The position numbers and the translations under genes are program-made. Below, one piece after another: positions 1 to 8,930 of a DNA stretch of 64,000 nucleotides. This DNA comes from Hyphomonas adhaerens MHS-3 (GTDB lineage Bacteria > Pseudomonadota > Alphaproteobacteria > Caulobacterales > Hyphomonadaceae), in NCBI RefSeq assembly GCF_000685235.1, contig NZ_ARYH01000001.1, forward strand, positions 2,356,001 to 2,420,000. The letters are read 5' to 3'. Numbering within the stretch: position 1 is the first letter of the stretch; each line of letters begins with the position of its first letter. The notes under the pieces are model-generated. The model ran no database searches, was not told where the DNA came from, and saw nothing but the letters and a program-made list of their open reading frames with translations.

Positions 1-78
1 TGACCCGGTTGCGACTGGCAGGGCCGGTCCGAGTCGCATACACAGGGGCAGTGTCCACGGGAAGGGACGGAGACGATC

Positions 79-1503
79 ATGACAGAGAACAGGCTTATGG
101 GCGAAAATGCGAAAATTGTCGCGACCCTTGGCCCTGGCAGCCGGTCTCCCAAGGAGGTCGTGGCCCTCGCCCATGCCGGTGTGGACGTTTTCCGCCTGAA
201 TTTCAGTCATGGTGAACACGCGGCCCATCTGGAAGCGTTGCAGGCGGTTCGTGCGGCAGAAGAAAAGACCGGCCGGCCGCTGGCGACCCTGGCTGACCTG
301 CAGGGCCCGAAAGTCCGCGTCGGTAAGTTTCCGGAAGGCGCGCTGCGCCTCGGTTTCCGCAAGGAGTACAACCTCGTCGCGGCGGAAGAAACCAGCGATG
401 AGGACACGATCCCCGTACCGCACAAGGAAATTGTCGATATCCTCGAAGAGGGGGACACGATCCTGGTGGATGACGGCAAGCTGATCCTCACGGTGACGCG
501 CGCGGGAGACGCCCCAAGGGTCCGCGCTGAAGTGCCTGGCAAGCTATCGGACAAAAAGGGCTTCACGGTGCGTGGCAAACCGTTGCCTGTCCGTGCCCTG
601 ACGGATAAGGACAGGGCGGATCTGGAATTCGCATTGGAGATCGGTGTCGACATCGTGGCGCTGTCCTTCGTGCAGAGCGTTTCCGACGTGGAAGAGGTGA
701 AAGCCATCATCGCAGGCCGGGCGCCCCTTGTTTCCAAGTTGGAGAAACCGGCCGCCATCACGAATCTCGACGCGATTGTCGAAGCGTCCGATGCGGTCAT
801 GGTGGCGCGGGGCGACCTTGGGGTGGAGTTTGCCCCGGAAGACGTTCCGGTGATCCAGCGCCGCATCGTGCGCGCCGCCAGGGCGCGCGGACGCCCCGTC
901 ATCGTTGCGACACAGATGCTGGAATCCATGATCGAGAACGCCGCGCCCACGCGGGCCGAAGCATCCGATGTGGCCACAGCGATTTATCAGGGCGCGGATG
1001 CCGTGATGCTTTCGGCTGAGACGGCTGTGGGGCGCCATCCGGCGACGGCGGTGGCAATCATGTCACGGATCATCCGGGCGACAGAGTCGGCAGAGGATTA
1101 CCGCCAGTCCATTGCGCAGTTTGCCGGAGAATCCTCTGAGCATTCGGCCGTTGATGTTGTTGCAACGGCAGCTCAGGCCATGGCTTGTGCCGAAGAGGCG
1201 GGCGCGTTGGCGCTGCGGACAGGCGCCTTTGACAGGCTGGCCCGGTTCTCGCGGGTGCGGGGCCCGGCGCCAATCCTGTACGGCTCACTGGATGATCGCC
1301 GTTTGCGGCAGGCTTGCCTTCTCTGGGGCGTGCACCCCCAACGGCTTAATGCGGGGGCGACCTATTGGTATCGTGACCTGATGGACGCGGCGGGTTTGAA
1401 AGGCCGCGTTGCGTATGCCCGCTGGTCCGGTGACGACGCCCGTTTCGCCTGGGAAGTCGGCGTTGGCAGGGGCAAAGACGGAAAGCTGATCACTGGCGTA
1501 TGA
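79..1503 (+). CDS. pyk: Pyruvate kinase
   Basis: Converts phosphoenolpyruvate and ADP to pyruvate and ATP, the last step of glycolysis, in the cytosol. The 474-residue product has the usual family length. It opens with the typical KIVATLGPGS segment, carries the LNFSHG motif near residue 40, the substrate- and metal-binding MVARGDLGVE motif near residue 240 and the ATQMLESM segment that follows it. A GGAG Shine-Dalgarno lies 7 bases before the ATG. The last 14 bases overlap the convergent protease gene on the other strand. The C-terminal allosteric region looks divergent from enterobacterial PykF/PykA, so the effector cannot be predicted. Confidence 0.97.
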   Translation: MTENRLMGENAKIVATLGPGSRSPKEVVALAHAGVDVFRLNFSHGEHAAHLEALQAVRAAEEKTGRPLATLADLQGPKVRVGKFPEGALRLGFRKEYNLVAAEETSDEDTIPVPHKEIVDILEEGDTILVDDGKLILTVTRAGDAPRVRAEVPGKLSDKKGFTVRGKPLPVRALTDKDRADLEFALEIGVDIVALSFVQSVSDVEEVKAIIAGRAPLVSKLEKPAAITNLDAIVEASDAVMVARGDLGVEFAPEDVPVIQRRIVRAARARGRPVIVATQMLESMIENAAPTRAEASDVATAIYQGADAVMLSAETAVGRHPATAVAIMSRIIRATESAEDYRQSIAQFAGESSEHSAVDVVATAAQAMACAEEAGALALRTGAFDRLARFSRVRGPAPILYGSLDDRRLRQACLLWGVHPQRLNAGATYWYRDLMDAAGLKGRVAYARWSGDDARFAWEVGVGRGKDGKLITGV

Positions 1504-2029
1504 TCAGCGTATCGCCCTTGAATTCGTAGGAGTAGAGCTCGCCGAGGAAGCTCATCCCGAGAAGGGATTGTTCCAGGCCCTCTTTCAGCACCATGGCGCT
1601 GACGTCTTCCATTTCCACGCGCCCAATTCGGACGTGGTCCAGAATGATATAGGCGCCTTTGGTCACTCCGCCTGCGGTGCGGACTTCATTATCAAATTCG
1701 AGGTCGGAGGGGCTGAGCCCAATCCGTTGAGCGTCGTGCAATGTCAGCGCAACAATGCTGGCACCTGTATCGACCATGAACCGGATGTCGGTTCCCTGAA
1801 CGTCGGCGCGTGTCCAATAATGGCCATCCGCTTCGCGGCTGATAATGGCGGCCTGGTCAAAATTCGCGCGGGGAGGGGCGCTGACATCGGGGGCGCCGGT
1901 ATTGGTCAGTGACGCTGCTGCCGGTGTGACATCATCCATGGCTTCCGTTTTCGGGACGATGAAAAATACCACCGCCGCGGCAATCATCAGTGCCGCTGCA
2001 AGCATGGGGAGAACGTGTCTGGCATACAT
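1490..2029 (-). CDS. Retropepsin-like aspartic protease, membrane-anchored
   Basis: A 179-residue protein with one N-terminal membrane segment (about residues 7-25) and a periplasmic single-domain retropepsin-like fold. The catalytic signature FMVDTGAS is at about residues 84-91, and the C-terminal LLGMSFL segment is typical of the TIGR02281-type clan AA family found in alphaproteobacteria. Such proteins act as dimers because each chain supplies one Asp. It starts 4 bases after the DUF1289 gene on the same strand, so the two are probably co-transcribed. The physiological substrate is not known. Its 3' end overlaps pyk by 14 bases. Confidence 0.88.
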   Translation of the reverse strand: MYARHVLPMLAAALMIAAAVVFFIVPKTEAMDDVTPAAASLTNTGAPDVSAPPRANFDQAAIISREADGHYWTRADVQGTDIRFMVDTGASIVALTLHDAQRIGLSPSDLEFDNEVRTAGGVTKGAYIILDHVRIGRVEMEDVSAMVLKEGLEQSLLGMSFLGELYSYEFKGDTLIIRQ

Positions 2030-2033
2030 GGCG

Positions 2034-2228
2034 TCAGCGCTTTCCCAGAGCCTCCAGCCGGGTGATGCGCTCCGGCAGTTCAGCGATTACGCTGTCCCGG
2101 CCAGCCTCCCCCATGGCGACCCATTGAGCAATTTCCTTCAAAGAGCGGCCACAGCCTAGGCACCAGCTTGTCGAGGCGTCAACTGCACATACCTTGATGC
2201 AGGGGGTCTTTATGGGTTCACGAGACAT
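2034..2228 (-). CDS. DUF1289 family small cysteine-rich protein
   Basis: A 64-residue protein with the DUF1289 layout: TPCIKVC near the N terminus, then CLGCGRS and IAQW. The four cysteines in two pairs suggest a metal site, but the biochemical role of the family is not established. ATG at 2228 is preferred over the TTG codon just before it because an AGGGT-like Shine-Dalgarno is 8 bases upstream of the ATG. It is the first gene of a probable two-gene unit with the retropepsin-like protease and is divergent from the CobT-like gene, an arrangement I would expect in alphaproteobacteria. Confidence 0.85.
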   Translation of the reverse strand: MSREPIKTPCIKVCAVDASTSWCLGCGRSLKEIAQWVAMGEAGRDSVIAELPERITRLEALGKR

Positions 2229-2348
2229 CAATATACCCTGTATTCAGTGAGGGTTGCGGGGCGGAGTGTGTCAACGGCAAGGTAACAAATCCTTGTCGTG
2301 CAGCCACCCTGTAACCTGTTAATATGGCGTCGGAAACGCGCCAGTGGA

Positions 2349-3368
2349 ATGCAGGAGTATATCGACGTGCCCGAACCCGTTCGCGAAGGCTCGCCTCTGG
2401 CGGATGTACGCGCACTCATATTGAGCGCGCCATCCGCCCCCACTGAACCCGGTGAAAAGGTTCGTGAAGCCTTGCTCGGAATGGGGCGGGAAGGGGATTT
2501 TGGGCGGCTTGGCGAGGCGGCTGAATGGCTGGCCAACTGGCAGAACCGGTATCCCCCACGCATAGAAAAGCCGACGCTGGCCGTTTTCGCCGGGTCTCAC
2601 GGCCTCGTCGAGGAAGGCGTATCCATGTCTTCCAACCAGGACACGCTGGAACATGTGAGTGCGTTGCGGGAAGGGCGAGCGCCCCTGTCTGCGATTGCGA
2701 CGCAGGCTGGCGCCTCCATTCGTATCTTTGAGCTGGCGCTCGACAAGCCTACGCCGAGCATCGCCGAGACGGCTGCGATGTCCGAGAAGGAATGTGCGGC
2801 TACGATCGCTTATGGGTTCGAGGCGACAGAGGATCACCCGGATTTACTGGCGCTTGCTGTGGCAGGGGCGGGTGTCGGTACGGCTGCTGCTGCGGTGGCC
2901 TGCGCACTTTATGGCGGGTCGCCGGACTATTGGGTGCGCCCCAGCAGCCAGACGCCTGCCACGCTTTCCCGGAAACGTATCGACCTTGTCAGCCGGGCGC
3001 TGACCCTTCATCGCGGTCACCTATCTGATCCGCTGGAGGCCTTGCGGTGCCTCGGCGGGCGGGAACTCGCCGCGTGTGTTGGCGCGATCATTGCGGCGCG
3101 GCATCAGGGAATTCCGGTCGTCCTGGATGGGTTTGCAACGACGATCGCTGCCGGCGTTGTCCATGCAATCGATCCGACCGCGATCAGCCATTGCCTCGCA
3201 TCGCATATCACGCGCCGGCCGGCACATGAGGCTGCATTGGAGCGGCTGGGGCTGAAACCGCTGATGCAGATGGAATTCCAGACAGGCGGTGGATTGGGCT
3301 CTGTCTCGGCGATCGGCTTGCTGAAAACGGCTTGCGCACCCTTTATCGCGGAACCGGCATCGACCTGA
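2349..3368 (+). CDS. Divergent CobT-like phosphoribosyltransferase (DMB branch of cobalamin synthesis)
   Basis: A 339-residue protein that aligns along its whole length with nicotinate-nucleotide:dimethylbenzimidazole phosphoribosyltransferase (CobT), which activates the lower base of cobalamin. Family landmarks include GRLGEAAEWLANWQ, VFAGSHGL, the Gly/Ala-rich segment near residue 175, DPLEALRCLGG and VVLDGFATT. Several catalytic motifs are altered: the usual ADHG reads GSHG (Ser83 for Asp), and the C-terminal GEGSG loop, which carries the catalytic Glu (Glu317 in Salmonella CobT), reads GGGLG at residues 313-317. The protein may be catalytically changed. Start at 2349 is chosen because the 17 residues encoded upstream of it do not resemble the family. 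Confidence 0.75.
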   Translation: MQEYIDVPEPVREGSPLADVRALILSAPSAPTEPGEKVREALLGMGREGDFGRLGEAAEWLANWQNRYPPRIEKPTLAVFAGSHGLVEEGVSMSSNQDTLEHVSALREGRAPLSAIATQAGASIRIFELALDKPTPSIAETAAMSEKECAATIAYGFEATEDHPDLLALAVAGAGVGTAAAAVACALYGGSPDYWVRPSSQTPATLSRKRIDLVSRALTLHRGHLSDPLEALRCLGGRELAACVGAIIAARHQGIPVVLDGFATTIAAGVVHAIDPTAISHCLASHITRRPAHEAALERLGLKPLMQMEFQTGGGLGSVSAIGLLKTACAPFIAEPAST

Positions 3369-3401
3369 CGCAACGGCATCTGCGACTAATCGGCGACTTA
3401 G

Positions 3402-3422
3402 TTTACGTTGACGTTCGCGTCA
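3402..3422. promoter_or_regulatory. Candidate operator upstream of the paired acyl-CoA dehydrogenases
   Basis: About 80 bases before the ATG of the first dehydrogenase lies TTTACGTTGACG, overlapping a 14-base inverted repeat TGACG-TTCG-CGTCA. The string resembles half of the TTTACGTTnACGTAAA-type sites described for fatty- and branched-chain-acid regulators of the LiuR/MerR kind. The match is partial, and no such regulator is in the window. Confidence 0.25.
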
Positions 3423-3501
3423 CCTTGCCAGCCAATACAAATGACTGACATAGAGAACGTGTGCCTGTCAGCAGGATCAGACCGTTTCGGAGGAGCACGT
3501 A

Positions 3502-4692
3502 ATGAATCTGGAGTTTACACCTGAGGAGATCGAATTTCGTAAGGAAGTTCGTTCTTTCATTGAAGAGAATTACCCAAAGGAGCTGGTTGGCGCCGGCACC
3601 CGCGAGGACCTGAGCCGCGAGCAATTCCTCGCCTGGCACAAGGTGCTCGGCAAAAAGGGCTGGTCCGTACCGGCATGGCCCGAGAAGTATGGCGGCACGG
3701 GCTGGTCTTCGACCCAGCGCTATATCTGGTCGGAAGAGAACGCCCGGATGGACACGATCATGCCGCTTCCGTTTGCCGTCTCCATGGTCGGCCCGGTGAT
3801 CTACACGTTCGGCAATGATGAGCAGAAGGCCCAACACCTTCCGGGTATCCGTTCCGGTGAAGTCTGGTGGTGCCAGGGGTATTCCGAGCCGGGCGCCGGT
3901 TCGGACCTCGCGAGCGTCAAGACCACTGCGGTGCGCGATGGCGACCACTATGTCATTAACGGGCAGAAGACCTGGACAACGCTGGCACAGCACGCCGACT
4001 GGGGATTCTTCCTCTGCCGTACCGACCCCAGCGCCAAGGCGCAGGAAGGGATCTCCTTCATTCTCGTCGATATGAGGACGCCAGGCATCGAAGTGCGCCC
4101 GATCAAGCTGATCGACGGCACGCATGAGGTGAACGAAACCTGGCTGACGGATGTCCGTGTGCCGGTTGAGAACCTGATCGGCGAAGAGAACAAGGGCTGG
4201 ACCTACGCCAAGTTCCTGCTGGCCCACGAGCGGTCCGGCATCGCTGGGGTTGCTCGTTCCAAACGTGGTGTCGAGCGCCTGCGCAACATCGCGGTCCAGG
4301 AAACGGTCGATGGCGTTCCGCTGATCGAGACGCCGGAATTCGCGCGCAAGATCAGCCAGCTCGAAATCGACCTGACGGCGCTTGAGTTCACTGAACTCCG
4401 GACGCTCGCTTCGGAAGCCGCCGGCAAGGGCCCGGGTCCGGAAAGCTCGATCCTGAAGGTGAAAGGCACCGAGGTGCAGCAGCGCCTGACGGAACTCACG
4501 CTGGAAGCCGTCAACCACTACGGCGCGCCGTATGCCTATGGCATGGAAGCCACCGGGAATGGCGCCGGCATTGGTCCGGACTATGCGGATTATGCTGCCG
4601 AGACGTATTTCAACATGCGGAAGACGTCGATCTATGGCGGCTCCAATGAAATTCAGCGCAACATCATCACGAAAATGATCCTGGGCCTTTAA
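3502..4692 (+). CDS. Acyl-CoA dehydrogenase, large-type subunit of a paired enzyme
   Basis: FAD-dependent alpha,beta-dehydrogenation of an acyl-CoA thioester. The 396 residues contain the three ACAD parts: N-terminal helical domain, middle beta domain with WWCQGYSEPGAGSDLAS, and C-terminal helical domain ending in IYGGSNEIQRNI. The Glu that serves as base in medium-chain dehydrogenases (YEGT) is Gly here. The Glu in LLAHERSG is placed like the base of isovaleryl-CoA-type enzymes. The next gene, 28 bases on, encodes a second divergent dehydrogenase, as in PimC/PimD and actinobacterial FadE pairs that form mixed tetramers. GGAGGA precedes the ATG. Substrate unknown. Confidence 0.9.
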   Translation: MNLEFTPEEIEFRKEVRSFIEENYPKELVGAGTREDLSREQFLAWHKVLGKKGWSVPAWPEKYGGTGWSSTQRYIWSEENARMDTIMPLPFAVSMVGPVIYTFGNDEQKAQHLPGIRSGEVWWCQGYSEPGAGSDLASVKTTAVRDGDHYVINGQKTWTTLAQHADWGFFLCRTDPSAKAQEGISFILVDMRTPGIEVRPIKLIDGTHEVNETWLTDVRVPVENLIGEENKGWTYAKFLLAHERSGIAGVARSKRGVERLRNIAVQETVDGVPLIETPEFARKISQLEIDLTALEFTELRTLASEAAGKGPGPESSILKVKGTEVQQRLTELTLEAVNHYGAPYAYGMEATGNGAGIGPDYADYAAETYFNMRKTSIYGGSNEIQRNIITKMILGL

Positions 4693-4720
4693 GCCCGAGG
4701 CCAGAGAGGAAACGACTCAA

Positions 4721-5875
4721 ATGGATTTCAATTTCACTGAAGAACAGGGAATGCTTCGCGACAGCCTCGCGAAGATGATCCGCGACCAGTACGACTTCGA
4801 AACCCGCCGCAAGGTGGTCGCTTCGGCAGAAGGCTGGCGCAAGGACATGTGGATGCAGTTCGCCGAGCTGGGCCTGATGATGGCGCCGTTCAGCGAGGAA
4901 GACGGCGGTCTCGGCGGCGGTCCGATCGATGCCATGGTTGTCATGGAAGAGTTCGGCAAGGGCCTTGTGGTCGAGCCGTACGTGCCGAGCGTGGTTTGTG
5001 GCGGCGGCTTCGTGAAGCGCGGCACGGATGCGCAAAAGGAAGAGTACCTGTCCGGCATCATGTCGGGCGAGACGATCTTCGCCTTCGCTTATGCCGAACC
5101 GCGCGGCCGTTACAATCTGGCTGATCTCGAAACCACCGCGAAGAAAGATGGCGAAGGCTTCGTCATCAACGGCCACAAGGCCGTGGTTCTCGGTGCGCCA
5201 TGGGCGACCCACCTGATCGTAACTGCCCGCACATCCGGCGGCCGCCGCGATGCAAACGGCGTGACGGTGTTCGTTGTGGAGAAGTCGGCACCGGGCGTTA
5301 CGACGCGCGACTACCCGACGGTCGACGGCCGCCGGGCTTCGGAAGTGTACTTCGAGAACGTCGCTGTCGGCGCAGAAGCCGTGATCGGCGAAGTCGACAA
5401 CGGCCTGCCGCTGATCGAGCTCGTCTCGGACGAAGCGATTGCTGCACTTTGTGCAGAGGCATGCGGTGCGATGAAAGTCGCGCACGAGATGACCGTCGAA
5501 TACTCGCGCCAGCGTAAGCAGTTCGGCACGCCGATCGGCAAGTTCCAGGTGTTGCAGCACCGCATGGTCGACATGTTCATGGAGTACGAACAGTCCGTCT
5601 CGATGACCTACATGGCCACGCTGAAGCTGGGCGATGACGAAGTGACCCGCAAAAAGGCGGCTTCGGCTGCCAAGGTGCGCATCGGCCAGGGCGGCCGCTT
5701 TGTTGGCCAGCAGTCGATCCAGATCCATGGTGGTATGGGCATGACGGACGAACTGGCCGTCGGCCACTACTTCAAACGCCTGACCATGATCGACTCCGAA
5801 TTCGGCAATGTGGATCATCACCTGAAGCGCTACACGGACCTGTCCGCCAGCGAGCTTCCGGCAGCGGCTGAATAA
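4721..5875 (+). CDS. Acyl-CoA dehydrogenase, small-type partner subunit
   Basis: A 384-residue ACAD homologue co-transcribed with the preceding dehydrogenase and ending at an intrinsic terminator. It has the ACAD fold landmarks, including FAFAYAEPRGRYNL and the RKQFGTPIGKFQVLQHRM segment, and IHGGMGMTDE. The C-terminal loop that normally carries YEGT reads MIDSEFG, so the MCAD-type base is not in its usual place. This pattern fits a heteromeric small subunit (PimD-like). The GAGAGGAAA sequence serves as ribosome binding site. The pair probably acts on a bulky or dicarboxylic acyl-CoA, which is inference only. Confidence 0.88.
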   Translation: MDFNFTEEQGMLRDSLAKMIRDQYDFETRRKVVASAEGWRKDMWMQFAELGLMMAPFSEEDGGLGGGPIDAMVVMEEFGKGLVVEPYVPSVVCGGGFVKRGTDAQKEEYLSGIMSGETIFAFAYAEPRGRYNLADLETTAKKDGEGFVINGHKAVVLGAPWATHLIVTARTSGGRRDANGVTVFVVEKSAPGVTTRDYPTVDGRRASEVYFENVAVGAEAVIGEVDNGLPLIELVSDEAIAALCAEACGAMKVAHEMTVEYSRQRKQFGTPIGKFQVLQHRMVDMFMEYEQSVSMTYMATLKLGDDEVTRKKAASAAKVRIGQGGRFVGQQSIQIHGGMGMTDELAVGHYFKRLTMIDSEFGNVDHHLKRYTDLSASELPAAAE

Positions 5876-5901
5876 GCCAGCTGATAGAATAGCAATTGTG
5901 G

Positions 5902-5934
5902 CGGGGGATCGTTTCGGCGGTCCCCCGTTTCTTT
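5902..5934. terminator. Intrinsic terminator between convergent genes
   Basis: A GC-rich stem with CGGGGGATC and GGTCCCCCG arms (one G-T pair) is followed by TTTCTTT on the plus strand. It closes the paired dehydrogenase operon and lies just beyond the stop of the minus-strand glycosyltransferase. Confidence 0.75.
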
Positions 5935-5938
5935 GTGG

Positions 5939-7177
5939 TCAGGGTTTCAGCGCCGCTTCTGCGTTGAGGAAGTCGGCGACTTCCTGATTGGACAGGATTT
6001 CGCGCGTCCGGGCCGGCGCGCCATCAGACAGTCTCTTGCGCTCTTCTGCATTGTTCAGCAGACGAACGACTGTGTCCGCGAAGGTGTCGGGCGTTTCGGC
6101 AATATCCACCATCCCGTCGAGCCGGCCGCCGAAACCTTCCATGGCGAGCGGATAGGCGACCACCGGCATGCCCAGCATCAGGTATTCCGCGACCTTGATG
6201 CTCACACCCGTTGCGAGGCGCGTTGGCGCGATGCCGATGGCGTGGGATCCGCCGATATCTTCCAGTTTCTCGACGCGGCCGAGCAGGGTCATGCTGGGGG
6301 ATTTCTTCAGGGCCGGGGCGATGGCGTCCCCGACGCTGCCGGCGACTTTCAGTTCTGCATCTGGCTGGCGATTGAGGATGATCGGCCAGATGTCTTCCAG
6401 GAAGTGGTTCAGTGCATCGACATTGCCCGCATGGGTGGTGCCGAGGAAGACCACTTGTGGTTTGCCTTCTGACGGTATCTTGCCGAATTCGGGCGGGACG
6501 GGGCGCAGCCAGACTGCGTGGTCGGCCGGAAATTCCGGAGGAAAGAACGCCATTTCGTTGGCGGAGGCGTGAACGAAGAAGTCCGCTGACTTCACCCAGC
6601 CGCACTCTTCTGCCTCATTGGTTTCATAGAAATCGAATGCGAGACCTTTTTCGCGATAGCGTTGGGCCCGCATCCAGAGGACATCATGTACAAACACGCC
6701 TTTGCGTGTCGGTTGCCCGAGCTGGTCCAGCACCGGGCCGACAGAACTGTATTCGGCGATGGTCAGGTCTGCTGGGTCACGGTCAGCTGCCCGGCTCATG
6801 CGAACGACCTCTGCCGAAGACATGGGGCGGCCGAAATAGTTTCGCCATTGCACCTTCATGCCTGCACGCCGCATCAATTCGTGCACCAGCCGCACACCGA
6901 AACGTACCCAGATCCGGGGGGATATCGACCAGTAGCGCCCACCGGCTTCTACCGTGCCTTCCCACACGACTTCATCAATGAGGGCGCGCAGACGTGGATG
7001 AATGGATGCGAAGGGGCGGTTCCCGAATGCGTGCCAAGGCGCGAAGACGATCCGCACGCGGAAGCCGGCGGCCTTGGCCGTGCGCAGGAAGGTTTCCAGA
7101 AAAGCGCCATTGCCGGTGGTAATGGCGTCCAGTTGGCGCTGCACCAGCAAGGTCATGGTCTTGGAAGTGTTTGTCAT
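5939..7177 (-). CDS. Glycosyltransferase, GT4/GT-B type
   Basis: A 412-residue GT-B-fold protein. The C-terminal half has the family pattern: VVFLGTTHAGNVDALNHFL at the start of the nucleotide-sugar domain, IGIAPTRLATGVSIKVAEYL with a Lys-Glu acceptor/donor motif, and MPVVAYPLAMEGFGG. It probably transfers a sugar from a nucleotide donor to a polysaccharide or lipid-linked chain at the cytosolic membrane face. The start is placed at the third in-frame ATG cluster because the preceding residues are not protein-like. It lies at the edge of the exopolysaccharide locus and may contribute to it. Confidence 0.8.
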   Translation of the reverse strand: MTNTSKTMTLLVQRQLDAITTGNGAFLETFLRTAKAAGFRVRIVFAPWHAFGNRPFASIHPRLRALIDEVVWEGTVEAGGRYWSISPRIWVRFGVRLVHELMRRAGMKVQWRNYFGRPMSSAEVVRMSRAADRDPADLTIAEYSSVGPVLDQLGQPTRKGVFVHDVLWMRAQRYREKGLAFDFYETNEAEECGWVKSADFFVHASANEMAFFPPEFPADHAVWLRPVPPEFGKIPSEGKPQVVFLGTTHAGNVDALNHFLEDIWPIILNRQPDAELKVAGSVGDAIAPALKKSPSMTLLGRVEKLEDIGGSHAIGIAPTRLATGVSIKVAEYLMLGMPVVAYPLAMEGFGGRLDGMVDIAETPDTFADTVVRLLNNAEERKRLSDGAPARTREILSNQEVADFLNAEAALKP

Positions 7178-7247
7178 CGGCATCGGTGTTAGGGCTGTTC
7201 TCATCCCTCGCCAATGCAAGTTCACCGCCAGCTGGCGCGATCCGGTT

Positions 7248-7529
7248 TCAGTGGCTCACGGGGCCAAGCAGTTTGAGGCCGATTTTGTCCTCTTTTTGCC
7301 AGATGACTTCGCAGGAAAGCTGGATGTCGCTGGTGCCATCGACCGGTGAAATGGCCAGCACGGCCAGGCCCAGGGGAATTTCATACCCGGGATCGGAAAG
7401 GCTTGCGCCTGCTGCGGACCAGTCAATCATGGAGGTCCGTATCCAGGTTCGGTAACCCTTCGGCCGCAAGCGGGTTTCACGCGCTGTGTGGTGCCGCTGA
7501 AAGCTGCGGCGAAAGACGGTTGCTGTCAT
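7248..7529 (-). CDS. PilZ-like domain protein
   Basis: A 93-residue single-domain protein. It resembles PilZ domains, the c-di-GMP receptors, with basic RRSFQRHHTARETRLRPK at the N terminus, IDWSAAGASL as the equivalent of the D/NxSxxG motif, and a closing IGLKLLG strand. The first motif (RxxxR) is not cleanly recognisable, so c-di-GMP binding is uncertain. It sits among glycosyltransferase genes, where such proteins often tune polysaccharide production. The ribosome binding site is weak. Confidence 0.6.
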   Translation of the reverse strand: MTATVFRRSFQRHHTARETRLRPKGYRTWIRTSMIDWSAAGASLSDPGYEIPLGLAVLAISPVDGTSDIQLSCEVIWQKEDKIGLKLLGPVSH

Positions 7530-7591
7530 GGTAAATCCGGTATCTGGTTACCCTGTCTATGCACAAGGACGCCGAATGGTTCGGAAAAAAG

Positions 7592-8719
7592 TCAGGTATG
7601 CCTGGATAGCCGGCAAGCAACGTCTTCAGCGATGGCCAAAGAACTGGTGAGCCCGGGGGACTCAATTCCAAACAGGTGCACCAGTCCGGCGTGACCGTGA
7701 AATTCCGGCCCATCGATCCTGAAATCGGCCGCCGGATCGCCCGGTGCTGAAAGCTTGGGACGGCACCCCGAATAATCTGCAGCGATCGCCCCATCAGGCA
7801 ATCCGGGCCAGTATTGGCGGACGGCATCATAGAATTCCGCCGCCCGGTGAAGGTCGACAGTGTAGTCGATCTGGTCGGGGTTATCATGCCCGAGCCATTC
7901 GACGTCCGGGCCCAGGCGCATGCGGCCGCCAAGGTCCAGTGTCACATGTACGCCGAGGCCACCTTCCACGGGCGCCGGATAGATCAGCCGCTCGAAAGCC
8001 GTCTTTGCCTGACAGCTGAAATAATTGCCTTTTGCCAGCGTAAAGAACGGAATGAGGTCGGGCGGGTAGCCATCCATCTGCTTCGCGATCCGCACAGCAT
8101 GGAGGCCGGCACTATTCACCAGAGTCCGGGTGATGATGCTCGTTGGTTCGGCCCCGCCGACATTCAGACAAAAGCGTCCATCGGGAAGGATTTCAGCCGT
8201 CTCTACGGGCGCACCGACGACAACAGATCCACCATGGTCTTCGAGATCACCCTGCAGGGAGAGCATGTAAGCGTGGCTGTCGAGGATGCCGGTTTCCTCA
8301 GACAGGACTGCGGCCGTGCAGGTCAGGTTTGGCTCAAGCGCCATGGCGTCCGGACCGGTCAGAAAATGGAGGCCTTCCACGCCGTTCCGTGTGCCTTGAT
8401 CGAACAGGCTGCGCATCCGGGGGATCTGAGTGTCCGAGGTTCCGACAATCAGCTTGCCCGTCTTCCTGTAAGGGACGCCACGTTCCTCCATCCATTGGTA
8501 CAGTTGCCGGCGGCCAGCAACGCACATCCGATGGCGTAGCGAGCCGGTGGGATAGTAAAGCCCGGCGTGGATCACTTCGCTGTTGCGGGCCGAGGTGCCG
8601 GTTCCGATACCGAGTGCGCTTTCCAGCACGAGTGTTTCGTTTCCGGCCCGCGCAAGCGCGGCGGCGCAGGCAAGCCCGACCGCGCCGGCTCCGATCACGA
8701 TGGCTTCGGTTTCTATCAA
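7592..8719 (-). CDS. FAD-dependent oxidoreductase, L-2-hydroxyglutarate oxidase-like
   Basis: A 375-residue flavoprotein. The Rossmann dinucleotide motif VIGAGAVGLACAAALARAG is at residues 8-26, followed by SARNSEVIHAGLYYP, the signature of the LhgO/L2HGDH branch of the DadA-like family. The C-terminal GCRPKLSAPGD segment also fits. It likely oxidises L-2-hydroxyglutarate or a related 2-hydroxyacid and feeds electrons to quinone. The apparent start codon is TTG at 8719, with GAAGG about 10 bases upstream. No in-frame ATG is close to the Rossmann motif. It is divergent from the GT2 gene. Confidence 0.85.
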   Translation of the reverse strand: MIETEAIVIGAGAVGLACAAALARAGNETLVLESALGIGTGTSARNSEVIHAGLYYPTGSLRHRMCVAGRRQLYQWMEERGVPYRKTGKLIVGTSDTQIPRMRSLFDQGTRNGVEGLHFLTGPDAMALEPNLTCTAAVLSEETGILDSHAYMLSLQGDLEDHGGSVVVGAPVETAEILPDGRFCLNVGGAEPTSIITRTLVNSAGLHAVRIAKQMDGYPPDLIPFFTLAKGNYFSCQAKTAFERLIYPAPVEGGLGVHVTLDLGGRMRLGPDVEWLGHDNPDQIDYTVDLHRAAEFYDAVRQYWPGLPDGAIAADYSGCRPKLSAPGDPAADFRIDGPEFHGHAGLVHLFGIESPGLTSSLAIAEDVACRLSRHT

Positions 8720-8930
8720 CTGCAGTGCACCTTCGTCCCGGAGGCTGGCGTGCCCGGGGTTCGATTTGTTATCTTGTGCCGGGTTTCATGCATTTTGAAG
8801 GCCAGTTCAGTTCCTGCGCGGCGTTGTCATTATCTCCGAACGAAACGCAATCCGGGAAGATGCGCCGAAAATCGATCACTTGCCTGGAAATTGCATGTTG
8901 TACCCACGAAGAACAGTGTAGTCAGGACCG

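Noticed and set aside
2232-2348. Cobalamin riboswitch before the CobT-like gene.
   Set aside because: The gap is about 120 bases, too short for a full element, and no recognisable B12 box was found.
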